A DNA stretch of 64,000 bases from the NCBI GenBank assembly GCA_946566685.1, contig CAMNXA010000003.1, positions 1-64,000 of the forward strand. The letters are read 5' to 3'. Origin of the DNA: an uncultured Lachnospiraceae bacterium (GTDB taxonomy: Bacteria; Bacillota; Clostridia; Lachnospirales; Lachnospiraceae). This document shows positions 50,784 through 59,480 of the stretch, in pieces. The position numbers and the translations under genes are program-made. Positions within the stretch are counted from its first letter, which is position 1. Every line of letters begins with the position of its first letter. The notes beneath the pieces are model-generated. The model was given only the letters and a program-made list of their open reading frames with translations. It was not told the origin of the DNA and did no database searches.

Positions 50784-51536
50784 ATGCCCAACTATATATT
50801 AGAATGCTGCGTAGACAGCGTAGAATCAGCCCTTGCGGCCAAAGAAGGCGGTGCAGACCGTCTGGAACTGTGTGCGGCGCTTGTGATCGGCGGCATCTCG
50901 CCGGGGCAGGCATTGTTTGAACAGGTTAAAGCAAACTGCGACCTGCCCATTCGGGTCTTATTGCGGCCGCGGTTTGGAGATTTTCTTTATACCGAATACG
51001 AATTTCAGATTTTAAAAAGAGAGGTGGCGCTTTTTCGGGAAGCGGGCGCGGAAGGCGTGGTGATTGGATGTCTGCGGGAAGACGGACACCTTCATATGGA
51101 GCAGATGCGGGAACTGATGGCGGAGGCAGGAGATATGAAAGTGACGCTGCACCGTGCCTTTGATGTGTGTGCAGATCCCATAAAGGCTTATGAGCAGGCA
51201 CGGGAGTTGGGGATTGACACAATCCTTACCTCCGGACAGAAGCGGGAATGTCTGATGGGAATGCCGCTCTTGCAGGAGTTATGCGCCTTGCAGAAGGAGA
51301 CAGGGACACCGCGCATTATGGCAGGTGCGGGAGTGACGCCCGATGTGATTCGGCAGTTCCTGGCGCAGACGAGTATCACCAGTTATCATCTGTCTGCCAA
51401 AAAGGTATTGGACAGCGGTATGCTCTATCGCAAGGAAGATGTGCCCATGGGGCTTCCGGTTATGGATGAGTATAGTATTTTCAGAACCGACAGTGAGATT
51501 GTGGCTAAGGCCAGGAAAGCCCTGCTGGGAGAATAG
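50784..51536 (+). CDS. cutC: CutC family protein
   Basis: A 250-residue TIM-barrel protein. The start YILECCVDSVESALAAKEGG, then ADRLELCAALVIGGISPG, PIRVLLRPRFGDFLY and VTLHRAFDVCADP, are the CutC signature blocks. The family was named for copper tolerance in E. coli, but that role has been questioned, so no reaction is assigned. The barrel contains several Cys and His residues. AAGGAGTG lies 10 bases before the ATG. It precedes the HEAT-repeat gene on the same strand by 38 bases. Confidence 0.95.
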   Translation: MPNYILECCVDSVESALAAKEGGADRLELCAALVIGGISPGQALFEQVKANCDLPIRVLLRPRFGDFLYTEYEFQILKREVALFREAGAEGVVIGCLREDGHLHMEQMRELMAEAGDMKVTLHRAFDVCADPIKAYEQARELGIDTILTSGQKRECLMGMPLLQELCALQKETGTPRIMAGAGVTPDVIRQFLAQTSITSYHLSAKKVLDSGMLYRKEDVPMGLPVMDEYSIFRTDSEIVAKARKALLGE

Positions 51537-51574
51537 GAATAAAGTGGGAGTATTTGGAGAAGGGGACGATACGC

Positions 51575-53161
51575 ATGCCGTTCTGGAGCCATAAGAGAAA
51601 GCAGACGGATACAGAGAATGAACGCAGGGATGAGATATACACATATATTACAAGGCTGGAAGCAGGAGAGGTTAACCAACTGGCAGTGTTGTATTCCAGC
51701 TTGTTATCCAAAGACAAGGCACTTGTAAATGTGGTGGCAGAAGCCATTCATGCTTATATGCATCATCTTGACGCAGTGAAGATCATAAGGCTTGACCGGC
51801 AGTTTCGACAGTACACTTCCATGGAATGGTATCATGACTGGGAGCGCATATCGCCGGCGGATTTGACAGGCAATATTGACAGTCAGCAGGTAAGCTTAAG
51901 TATCCTGCGGCTCGGCACGATGCATCCCAATGGTTATTTCAGGGAAAAGTGCATATGGGAACTTTCTGGGAACGAGGATTCGTTCGGCTATCTGGCGCTT
52001 CGCCTGAACGATTGGGTCAGGCAGGTTCGGGAAGCGGCTTATGAGATTTTATCGAACAGGCTGGACGGTATCCGGACAGACACTGCCATCGAGATGCTGC
52101 CATTTATCAGCAGCACGAAAAAGGGAGAGCGGTATGTATACCAGCAGTTTCAGGAGATAGAAGACAGACTGTCTGCGAAGATATTGTCCCATTTACAGGA
52201 AATTTCCCTCGATGCGGTCAGAACTTATCCGCCTGCCGTGAAACGGTTTTTATATAAAATACTGATCTCACCGGATGTTCTTTCCAAACAGGACGCGGAG
52301 AGGCTTTTGGAACGGGAAAAGAATGGAAATGAGAAGGCGTTGGTGATCCGCCTCATCCTGCAAAAGTATGAATGCGCCGAAACAGAGATAGAGAATTATC
52401 TGCAAAATAAAAGTCCGATTGTACGGCAAAAGGCTTTGGCGGTAAAGTATGAACGGTTGGGAGACAGCTGGGAAGGGATAGAGAAATATCTGCTGGATAC
52501 GGCAGGCGGCATACGGAGCGATGTCTGCTATATCCTGCGCAGGCACACAGCGTTTGACATTCTTTCTTATTATAGGCAGCACCTTCATACTGAGGAAGAA
52601 GCCGTTGCCATATTGGGAATTGGTGAAAATGGCAGTGCGAAGGATGCGGATGTGCTGGTGGAATATCTGTATGCCGACAGGCCCAGACTTGTCAAAAATG
52701 CGATAAAGGCTTTGGGCAGGCTGGGAGTGGTAAACCTTGGAGCTGTCAAACTTGCGGATGTTTATTGGGAATATTTAAATGGGGAAGATGGCTCGATTGC
52801 CAAAGCGGCATACAATGCTGTCTGCAAAAGTGATATCTCCTATGGCGCAGAAAAGCTATATCAGACCTACATAAGCTGTGCGGATAGCAATATCAGAAAA
52901 TATCTGCTCAGGCTGCTTGTAAGGGAACCTTCCTGGGAACGGCTGCCCTATCTGCTGTTGTTGTATGAGCCCGGCAGCTGGTCAGCCGATGGCACACAGT
53001 ATTGGATATACAGGGCGCTGGCTTCCAGAAGTGTCTATGCCAGAATTACCAGAAAGCAGGCGGATTTTATCATGGAAACAATGGAGAAGAAAGAATCGGA
53101 AATTTCTGATAAACTCAAAAAAGAGATTCTGTTTGATTTAGGACATATAGAGATTGTCTGA
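51575..53161 (+). CDS. HEAT-repeat-like helical protein
   Basis: A 528-residue, nearly all-helical cytoplasmic protein. Repeating helix pairs of about 30-40 residues, such as VRQVREAAYEILSNRL, IVRQKALAVKYERLGDSW and RPRLVKNAIKALGRLGVVN, fit HEAT/PBS-lyase-like repeats. These are protein-interaction scaffolds. No catalytic motif was seen. I take ATG 51575 (MPFWSHKRK) with AGAAGGGG upstream; an in-frame TTG at 51554 would add 7 residues. The D-Ala-D-Ala carboxypeptidase gene starts 30 bases after it, so they are likely co-transcribed. Confidence 0.8.
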   Translation: MPFWSHKRKQTDTENERRDEIYTYITRLEAGEVNQLAVLYSSLLSKDKALVNVVAEAIHAYMHHLDAVKIIRLDRQFRQYTSMEWYHDWERISPADLTGNIDSQQVSLSILRLGTMHPNGYFREKCIWELSGNEDSFGYLALRLNDWVRQVREAAYEILSNRLDGIRTDTAIEMLPFISSTKKGERYVYQQFQEIEDRLSAKILSHLQEISLDAVRTYPPAVKRFLYKILISPDVLSKQDAERLLEREKNGNEKALVIRLILQKYECAETEIENYLQNKSPIVRQKALAVKYERLGDSWEGIEKYLLDTAGGIRSDVCYILRRHTAFDILSYYRQHLHTEEEAVAILGIGENGSAKDADVLVEYLYADRPRLVKNAIKALGRLGVVNLGAVKLADVYWEYLNGEDGSIAKAAYNAVCKSDISYGAEKLYQTYISCADSNIRKYLLRLLVREPSWERLPYLLLLYEPGSWSADGTQYWIYRALASRSVYARITRKQADFIMETMEKKESEISDKLKKEILFDLGHIEIV

Positions 53162-53191
53162 AAAAGTTAAGATCGGTTTGGAGGCAGTATC

Positions 53192-54355
53192 ATGAGGGAA
53201 TCCTATCCTGATGATTGGGATGATGACAGAGAATATCGGATCCGCTATGAGAGAAGACAGCGTATGCGGCGCGAGAGACAGCGGCGCATGAAAAGAAGAC
53301 GTATGATCAGGCGGCTTCTATGTCTGGGTGTACTTGCGGTAATCATAATTCTGATAAGTATCATCGTTAAATCCTGTCGGAAGGAAGAGGATGAAAGCCT
53401 GCCGCAGGAGCCGGAAACAGCAGTTGTGGAGCCGCTTGATTGGGCGGAAATAGAAAAGATAATAGAAGAGCAGACTCAAAAAGAACAGAACGAAAAGGAA
53501 CAGAACGGGCAGACAGAGGAAGCGGAAGAAGAAACACAGGTTTATTCTTTTGCAGAGACAGAAGATACTGTATCTATCACCAGTGAAAAAGTCATCAGCA
53601 CACATGCGATTCTGGCGGATGAGAGCGCAGATACTATCATTGCGTCAAAGGGTGCCAGAGAAAGGATCATTCCAGCTTCTATGACCAAGGTTCTGACGAT
53701 CCTGGTAGCGGCGGAACATATTCCGGAAGAGAAGTTGGATGATACTTTCACAATGACTTTGGAGATCACGGACTATGCCTATGTAAATGATTGCAGTTCG
53801 GTGGGATTTTTGGATGGGGAAAAGGTGACGATACGGGATATGTTCTATGGAACGGCTATGCATTCCGGCGGGGATGCTGCATTGGGACTTGCCGTTTATG
53901 TGGCGGGCTCTCAGGAAGCCTTTGTGGATCTGATGAATCAGAAACTGGAAGAACTGGGCATAGCGGACAGTACACATTTTACCAATTGTGTCGGGCTGTA
54001 TGATGAAGCCCATTACACGACAGTCTATGATATGGCGATTATTATGAAGGCGGCGATGCGCAATGACCTGTGCAGGGAATTCTTATCCAGGCATATTTAC
54101 ACCACGAAACCCACCGAGGAGCATCCGGACGGCATTGAGATTTCCAACTGGTTTTTGCGCAAGATTGAGGACAAGGATACCGGCGGCGAGGTGCTCTGCG
54201 CCAAGACAGGCTATATCGTCCAGTCTAAAAACTGTGCGGTCAGTTATAGCATATCGACAGGCGGGACACCCTATATCTGTGTGACGGCGGAATCCACCAG
54301 CGGCTGGCGGTGCATCTATGACCATGTGGAGATTTATAATACCTATGTCCCATAA
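53192..54355 (+). CDS. D-alanyl-D-alanine carboxypeptidase (S11 family), membrane-anchored
   Basis: A 387-residue protein. A very basic cytoplasmic start (Arg-rich, 15-40) leads to one membrane segment (41-60) and a Glu/Gln-rich linker (about 65-120). The penicillin-binding-type peptidase domain has the SxxK motif SMTK (Ser163, Lys166) and the KTG motif (338-340). The middle motif reads SGGDA (Ser225-Gly226-Gly227) where E. coli PBP5 has SGN, so the conserved Asn is missing. It should trim peptidoglycan stem peptides on the outer face. The unusual N-terminal anchor replaces the C-terminal amphipathic helix of DacA proteins. Confidence 0.9.
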   Translation: MRESYPDDWDDDREYRIRYERRQRMRRERQRRMKRRRMIRRLLCLGVLAVIIILISIIVKSCRKEEDESLPQEPETAVVEPLDWAEIEKIIEEQTQKEQNEKEQNGQTEEAEEETQVYSFAETEDTVSITSEKVISTHAILADESADTIIASKGARERIIPASMTKVLTILVAAEHIPEEKLDDTFTMTLEITDYAYVNDCSSVGFLDGEKVTIRDMFYGTAMHSGGDAALGLAVYVAGSQEAFVDLMNQKLEELGIADSTHFTNCVGLYDEAHYTTVYDMAIIMKAAMRNDLCREFLSRHIYTTKPTEEHPDGIEISNWFLRKIEDKDTGGEVLCAKTGYIVQSKNCAVSYSISTGGTPYICVTAESTSGWRCIYDHVEIYNTYVP

Positions 54356-54456
54356 ATATTGGGAAATGAAACTTTCAGGCTCCTTGATTCGTATTATAGA
54401 TGAGACGGACAAAAGTGATAGTCTATATGCAGTTTGTGCAGGGAGGAGCGATAGAA

Positions 54457-55062
54457 ATGAGTTTGAATGGCATAGGGGCAACATGGTATACAGCACCGGG
54501 GCGTGAAACAAGAAAAGTATCGGAGGATATGGGAAAAGCAGAGGTGTCAGGGGCGAGTTTTGCAAAACAGGCGGCGGAGGCGGCACAGGCAAAAGGGAGC
54601 GCTGCGGCCGTCCTGCATGGCGCAGAGGAAGGTTCAGGAGATAGCACGGTCAGTTCCTGGGCAGATGTGGTAAACGGTACATCTATTTCTGTTTACAAGC
54701 CTCAGGATTTTAATCCGGATCATCCGGTATATAAGGTGAAAACATGGGATCAGGCAGGAAATGTGACAGAGCAGATGGTGGATGTGTCGAAGGTAGACCC
54801 GCGAAACTGCGATACGGCCCAGATGTATGCTTATACCTGCCATCTGAAGGAGAGCGGGAAAGGCAGTTTTGAGGATACGGTATTGAAGGCAGCAGTCGCT
54901 AAGAGCGTTGAAAACGCGGAACAGAGAACTGGCGGATCATGGGACTTTGCCGAGAAGAGGGACTGGGTAGAGATTGTGAAGGACATCATGCAGTCTGAGT
55001 ACCGTTACGGGGATTTGAAAGGCTATATGGAGTGGAAGAAGTTTTTGAATCTGTTAGAGTAG
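54457..55062 (+). CDS. Unassigned small protein of a Lachnospiraceae family
   Basis: A 201-residue soluble protein with no signal. It begins MSLNGIGATWYTAPG, with a Gly-Ile-Gly start like the FlxA-like protein at 23151. A Ser/Ala/Gly-rich part follows, and then a compact block with SISVYKPQDFNPDHPVY, VTEQMVDVSKVDPRNCD and LKGYMEWKKFLNLL. I recall related hypothetical proteins in this bacterial family but no function. ATG 54457 is chosen for its GGGAGGAG ribosome site. It precedes the exporter gene by 13 bases. Confidence 0.75.
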   Translation: MSLNGIGATWYTAPGRETRKVSEDMGKAEVSGASFAKQAAEAAQAKGSAAAVLHGAEEGSGDSTVSSWADVVNGTSISVYKPQDFNPDHPVYKVKTWDQAGNVTEQMVDVSKVDPRNCDTAQMYAYTCHLKESGKGSFEDTVLKAAVAKSVENAEQRTGGSWDFAEKRDWVEIVKDIMQSEYRYGDLKGYMEWKKFLNLLE

Positions 55063-55075
55063 AAAGGCGAAATCT

Positions 55076-56053
55076 ATGCTAAAGCTTCTCAAGATTGCCA
55101 TCGGAAGCGCGGCGGCAATTTTCCTCGCCGATCTGCTGGGCCTTAGCTACAGCACATCGGCGGGTATCATAACGCTTCTGACGATACAGGATACTTCCAG
55201 GGAGACGATCATTATTTCTGCGAAAAGAGTCTGTGCCTTTCTGTTGGCGACAGCGCTTGCCTATGTGATTTTTCATCTTTTGGGGTATCATGTATTTTCT
55301 TACGGCATTTTTCTGTTTTTCTTTATTGCCTGTTGTATACCCCTTCATCTTGGAAATGCAGTTTCTATCAACGCGGTATTGGCCACACATTATCTGCTGG
55401 AAAGGAATATGGCGCTTTCCTTTATCGGAAATGAGGCATTACTTTTGCTGATCGGAGCGGGAATCGGCACGGTCTTGAATCTGTATATGCCGGGAAAGAG
55501 CAGGGAAATCCGTGCCATGCAATATCAGTTGGAGGAAGATTTACGGAACGTACTTCTGCGGATGTCGGAATACATTAAGAAAGAAGAAAAGTCGGATTAT
55601 ACCGGGAGCTGCTTCGATAAGTTACAGGTGGATATGGATGCCGGCAAGAAGCAGGCTTTTGCTTATATGAATAATACATTCTTTCAGGAATCGAAGTATT
55701 TCCTTGTCTATATGAATATGAGAGAGCAGCAGACGGTGGTTCTGCGGGATATTTATAAGAAAATCATGAGTATGCGGACTATTCTGCCACAGACGGAGCG
55801 GGTGTCGGAACTGCTCCATGAGATTGCCGTGACCTTTGGAGAATCCAACAACGCCAGGGAGTTACTCGTGAAAAGGGAAGAGGTGCTTACGCAGATGAAG
55901 GAATCTGGACTGCCTGTGACAAGGCAGGAGTTTGAGGATCGGGCGGTGCTCTACGGCATCTTGATGGATTTAGAGTATTTCTTGCAGTTGAAGAAGGCGT
56001 TTGCAGATTCGCTGACGCAGGAACAGGTCAGGCGGTATTGGCATGAGGGATGA
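55076..56053 (+). CDS. Aromatic acid exporter family (FUSC-like) membrane protein
   Basis: A 325-residue protein. The N-terminal half has about five or six hydrophobic segments (GSAAAIFLADLLGLSYSTSAG, IFLFFFIACCIPLHLG, LLLIGAGIGTVLNLYMPG). The C-terminal half (about 145-325) is a helical cytoplasmic domain. This matches the aromatic acid exporter families of Gram-positive bacteria, half the size of E. coli AaeB, so it probably works as a dimer. Substrate is unknown. AAAGGCG lies just before the ATG. It may be co-expressed with the unassigned gene 13 bases upstream. Confidence 0.88.
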   Translation: MLKLLKIAIGSAAAIFLADLLGLSYSTSAGIITLLTIQDTSRETIIISAKRVCAFLLATALAYVIFHLLGYHVFSYGIFLFFFIACCIPLHLGNAVSINAVLATHYLLERNMALSFIGNEALLLLIGAGIGTVLNLYMPGKSREIRAMQYQLEEDLRNVLLRMSEYIKKEEKSDYTGSCFDKLQVDMDAGKKQAFAYMNNTFFQESKYFLVYMNMREQQTVVLRDIYKKIMSMRTILPQTERVSELLHEIAVTFGESNNARELLVKREEVLTQMKESGLPVTRQEFEDRAVLYGILMDLEYFLQLKKAFADSLTQEQVRRYWHEG

Positions 56054-56098
56054 GGGAGCAAGCAGTCCCCCTCCCCTTTTCTTTGGTTATCCAATCTG

Positions 56099-58204
56099 TT
56101 ATTCAATCGTAAAGCGGTTCATGGATTCCTCCAGTGTCAGGATTTCTTTTCTCATGTTTTCCATATTCTGGGTCAGCTCCGTCATGACCCGGGCCTGTTC
56201 ATCCAAGGCAGAGGTAACTTCTGTGGTTGATACGGCTGCCATTTCAGCTTTTTCGGAGATGTTCTGCACGGAAGTCTGGATTTCTTCCTTGTCGGCGTTG
56301 ATTTCCCCCATACCATCTACAATCACTTGAAGGCTGTCTACCAGTTTTTGTACCCTTGTCTCGATCATATTGAATACGGATACGGTCTCGTTTAAGGATA
56401 TCTGCTGTTTTGAGATAATGTCTTCGGTCTCTCTGGCAGATTGGGTTGTCTTTTGTGTCATGGCAGACATTTTGCTTAGAATCTGCTGCACTTCACCGGC
56501 TGCATCAGAAGACATGTCTGCAAGATTACGGATTTCCTCTGCTACCACAGAGAATCCCCGCCCATGTTCTCCGGCTCTGGCAGCCTCGATGGAGGCATTC
56601 AGGGAAAGCAGGTTGGTCTGCTGTGCGATACTGTTTATGGTGTCGATGATACTTTCTATATCGATGGAGTACTGTTGCACGCCGTCTGCATTTTCCACCA
56701 GAAGTGTCGTGATGGAGGCAGTGGTTTGGGAACCCTGTTCCAGATCCCGGATGATGACCTGCCCCTTCTGAATGGTGTCCAGCACATCCTGAATGGAATC
56801 TGACATGTCCGAAGTTTCATGGTAAATTTCGTCCAGACGTCCGGCAAATATCTGCATTCTCTCATTACTCTTGTCTGTTTCCATGGCCTGACTCTGCACC
56901 CCGTCAGCGACCTCCTCCACACTGGTCAGGATATCCCGCAGCGATTCATTTAAGGTTTCTGTCTTCTGGGTGGTGCCTTCCGCCATTTCATTGACATGGC
57001 CTCCGAAATTTTTCATTTCGGCCATTAAGATACGGATATTTGTTATCGTATCGTTTAAAGCCGCAGAGAGCAGACCAAATTCATCTTTGCGCTTGGTGGA
57101 GAATGTCTGCGTCATATCCCCATTGGACACTTTGCCAAGGGAATGGCTGATGGTATTGACGGTCTTACTGATACCGCCTGCGATCAAAGTTCCCACCAGC
57201 ATTGCAATCAGAACGGCTATGACGACAATGATGATCGTCAGGTTGCGGATTGTTATGACTTCTGCAATGATATTGTCCCTCGGAATCAGTGCACAGAGCA
57301 TAATACCGGACTTTTCCAGAGGAGAATATACATACAGATATTGTTTGCCGTTCCAGGTCACATCGAAACTGCCGGCTTCTTCCGCTTCCTGTGACAGACG
57401 GTAGAAATCTGTATCAATGAATACGGGTGTTTCCATTTTTTCCATCGTCAGGTCTTGCGCGCTATCGGTTTTATAGACGCGGGACACCTCTCTGCCATCT
57501 GCGGATACCAGCGCGCAGATACTGTTTGCCCCGAAGTTGGCGTGGGATAGGATGTCTTCTGCCAGCTGCATGTCCCAGTCCAGAACGAGGAAGGTATTTG
57601 AATTCACAAAGCGCTGGACATAGGTAAAGGCATAGTCCTGCCCATCACTTTCACGGGCCTTATCAATGGCGGTATGGAATCCGAACCAGCCGTTTTTTCT
57701 GGATTTGTTTTCTTTAAAATATGAACCGATTTCGGAGGACATAAAGTCATTGTAGATGGTATTTCCGAGATCGCGTCCGATGGAATTGATTTCGGTGCCG
57801 GCTTCCGGTATGGTATAAAAGTTGCAGATAGAGGTTGAGTTGTTTTTCATCTGCAAAATCGTTGATTTGGCATTGCCGTAAGCTTCCAGCCATTTTTCGT
57901 CCGTATTGTCGTAATACTCTTCATAATACTTTTTCATATCGCTGTTTGCAATCTGTTCCCTGGCTCTGGAGGCAATGCCGTCTGCTATGGAACTGCCGTA
58001 TAAGCTTACGGCAGAAACTGTATTCAGGGAGGATTCCCTGTATTTCTCCATAATGGTGCCGGAAGCGGTGGTATAAGAAATCATACCGAGCACAACAATC
58101 AGGAATACCGGGATCAAAAATCCTCCGATGAGTGTAATGCCGATGCTTCTTTTGGTTTTCGCGCTCTTTTTTTGCCGGGTATCGTGTGCTTTTTTTGATT
58201 TCAT
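56099..58204 (-). CDS. Methyl-accepting chemotaxis protein
   Basis: A 701-residue chemoreceptor. A membrane segment (about 20-42) is followed by an extracytoplasmic sensor of about 260 residues, probably dCache-like, and a second membrane segment near 310-330. HAMP comes next, and then a long coiled-coil signalling domain with the hairpin tip around [33 protein letters not shown] take ATG 58204 because AAAGGA lies 9 bases upstream; in-frame Mets further up lie between the promoter and this site. No flagellar or che gene is in the window, so it may serve motility genes elsewhere or another output. Confidence 0.93.
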   Translation of the reverse strand: MKSKKAHDTRQKKSAKTKRSIGITLIGGFLIPVFLIVVLGMISYTTASGTIMEKYRESSLNTVSAVSLYGSSIADGIASRAREQIANSDMKKYYEEYYDNTDEKWLEAYGNAKSTILQMKNNSTSICNFYTIPEAGTEINSIGRDLGNTIYNDFMSSEIGSYFKENKSRKNGWFGFHTAIDKARESDGQDYAFTYVQRFVNSNTFLVLDWDMQLAEDILSHANFGANSICALVSADGREVSRVYKTDSAQDLTMEKMETPVFIDTDFYRLSQEAEEAGSFDVTWNGKQYLYVYSPLEKSGIMLCALIPRDNIIAEVITIRNLTIIIVVIAVLIAMLVGTLIAGGISKTVNTISHSLGKVSNGDMTQTFSTKRKDEFGLLSAALNDTITNIRILMAEMKNFGGHVNEMAEGTTQKTETLNESLRDILTSVEEVADGVQSQAMETDKSNERMQIFAGRLDEIYHETSDMSDSIQDVLDTIQKGQVIIRDLEQGSQTTASITTLLVENADGVQQYSIDIESIIDTINSIAQQTNLLSLNASIEAARAGEHGRGFSVVAEEIRNLADMSSDAAGEVQQILSKMSAMTQKTTQSARETEDIISKQQISLNETVSVFNMIETRVQKLVDSLQVIVDGMGEINADKEEIQTSVQNISEKAEMAAVSTTEVTSALDEQARVMTELTQNMENMRKEILTLEESMNRFTIE

Positions 58205-58259
58205 TTGGATTTGTCCTTTCCATTTTGCCAGCATTTGCCTTTTATTGCAGTTATCGTTC

Positions 58260-58321
58260 ATTATAGCAATGCTGTTTTGGGAGAAGCAAGCGTTCATGGC
58301 AAACAGGTAAATAATTTGCCA
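58260..58321 (-). promoter_or_regulatory. Promoter and inverted repeat upstream of the chemoreceptor gene
   Basis: On the minus strand TTGCTT (58289-58284) and TATAAT (58265-58260) are 18 bases apart. Upstream, TGGCAAA (58297-58303) and TTTGCCA (58315-58321) form a perfect 7-bp inverted repeat with 11 bases between, a possible regulator site. The stretch 58322-58458 holds only a 27-codon plus-strand frame (58363-58443) that looks like a gene tail and is not called. Confidence 0.55.
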
Positions 58322-58458
58322 TCATGTGGAGAAAGAGGGTAAAAATTTCCCAGTGCCCTGTATGAGGCGGAAATCGAAGAGGGGGATAGAGGAGACCTTG
58401 GATGCGGTGGAGCGGCGTCTGGCTATTTATATGGCGGAATAGGAAGGAAATAATGTGT

Positions 58459-59289
58459 TTAAGGTGATATTTCTCTGGTTTGCCTGCGGTATTCGCTTGG
58501 ACTTACGCCCATTTTTTGGTGAAAAATTCTGGAGAAATACAAAGGGTCTGCATAACTTACCGTGTGGGCGATATAACGGACTGACAGGTCTGTGTTTTGT
58601 AACAGGATACAGGCCTGACGAACCCTGTAGTCTAACAGATAGTTCTGAATGGAAACGCCTGTAAAGGATTTAAACAGGCGGTGGAGGTAGGAGCGGTTGA
58701 TATTCAGATGGTCGGCAATCTCCTGAATAGTGATAGGGTCGCAGTAACAGCCTTCTATGTACTTTAAAGCCTCATCCACATAATCTGTTTTTTTCTCATC
58801 CATGGGCAGACTGCTGTTGGGGAACTTGCGCGCCAGCAGGAAAAGGTATTCATACATGATACTGTTCATGATAAGGTCGCGGTTTTGCGGCAGTTTGTCT
58901 GCTTCAAACATTTTCTCATGGCAGAGTTTCATCTGGTCGTCATGTCCATAGTGGATTACAAGATTATCCAGAAGGGAGGTTCGTTCCAAATATCCTTTTA
59001 TTTTAATCCCCTGCATCCCGATCCAAGTATAAGTCCAGGGATTCTTTCTGTCTGCTTCATAGTAAATGAGTTCGCCAGGGCAGATTAGGAAGGCATCGCC
59101 TTCACCTAAACGGAACACTTTCCCCCTGGCTTTATAGATACCGGAACCGCCAAGGATATAGTGAATCAAGTAACCGTTGCGGAGTATGGGACCATAGCTG
59201 TGTCCAGGGACGCAATTTTCAAATCCGCAGGTGTAGATCATGGCGTCAATGTTCTTATAGAAGTCATTAGAAAAAATATAATCCTGCAT
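58459..59289 (-). CDS. AraC-family regulator, likely activator of the PTS operon
   Basis: A 276-residue protein. A cupin-type sugar-binding N-terminal domain (about 20-110; YLIHYILGGSGIYKARGK) is followed by a C-terminal double HTH: TIQEIADHLNINRSYLHRLF and then VRYIAHTVSYADPLYFSRIFHQKMGVSP. ATG 59289 is chosen for its GAGGAGA ribosome site 5 bases upstream. It is divergent from the PTS IIBCA gene. The -10 box there lacks a good -35, which fits AraC-type activation of the PTS operon. Confidence 0.93.
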   Translation of the reverse strand: MQDYIFSNDFYKNIDAMIYTCGFENCVPGHSYGPILRNGYLIHYILGGSGIYKARGKVFRLGEGDAFLICPGELIYYEADRKNPWTYTWIGMQGIKIKGYLERTSLLDNLVIHYGHDDQMKLCHEKMFEADKLPQNRDLIMNSIMYEYLFLLARKFPNSSLPMDEKKTDYVDEALKYIEGCYCDPITIQEIADHLNINRSYLHRLFKSFTGVSIQNYLLDYRVRQACILLQNTDLSVRYIAHTVSYADPLYFSRIFHQKMGVSPSEYRRQTREISP

Positions 59290-59321
59290 AAAATATCTCC
59301 TCATAACAAGTCATAATCCTC

Positions 59322-59372
59322 AATATCCATGTCACAAATCTCCATATACTTATGATTATACAAAGCTATAAT
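59322..59372 (+). promoter_or_regulatory. Weak promoter with candidate AraC repeats before the PTS operon
   Basis: TATAAT (59367-59372) has no recognisable -35 box. Upstream are two similar 9-base units, AATATCCAT (59322-59330) and AATCTCCAT (59337-59345), which could be an activator site. The assignment is tentative. Confidence 0.4.
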
Positions 59373-59480
59373 ATAGATTACAAGAAAATAATGAAAAGCA
59401 AAGAAAGGTATCTACTTTACTGTGGCCACGGAAAAGATGGAGATCAAATGCTTTTACCAAAAAATTAGGAGGCGTATCAA

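Noticed and set aside
58363-58443. A short plus-strand gene in the gap beside the chemoreceptor
   Set aside because: Only 27 codons, no ribosome site. It looks like the helical tail of a lost gene (EETLDAVERRLAIYMAE) and is too short to name.
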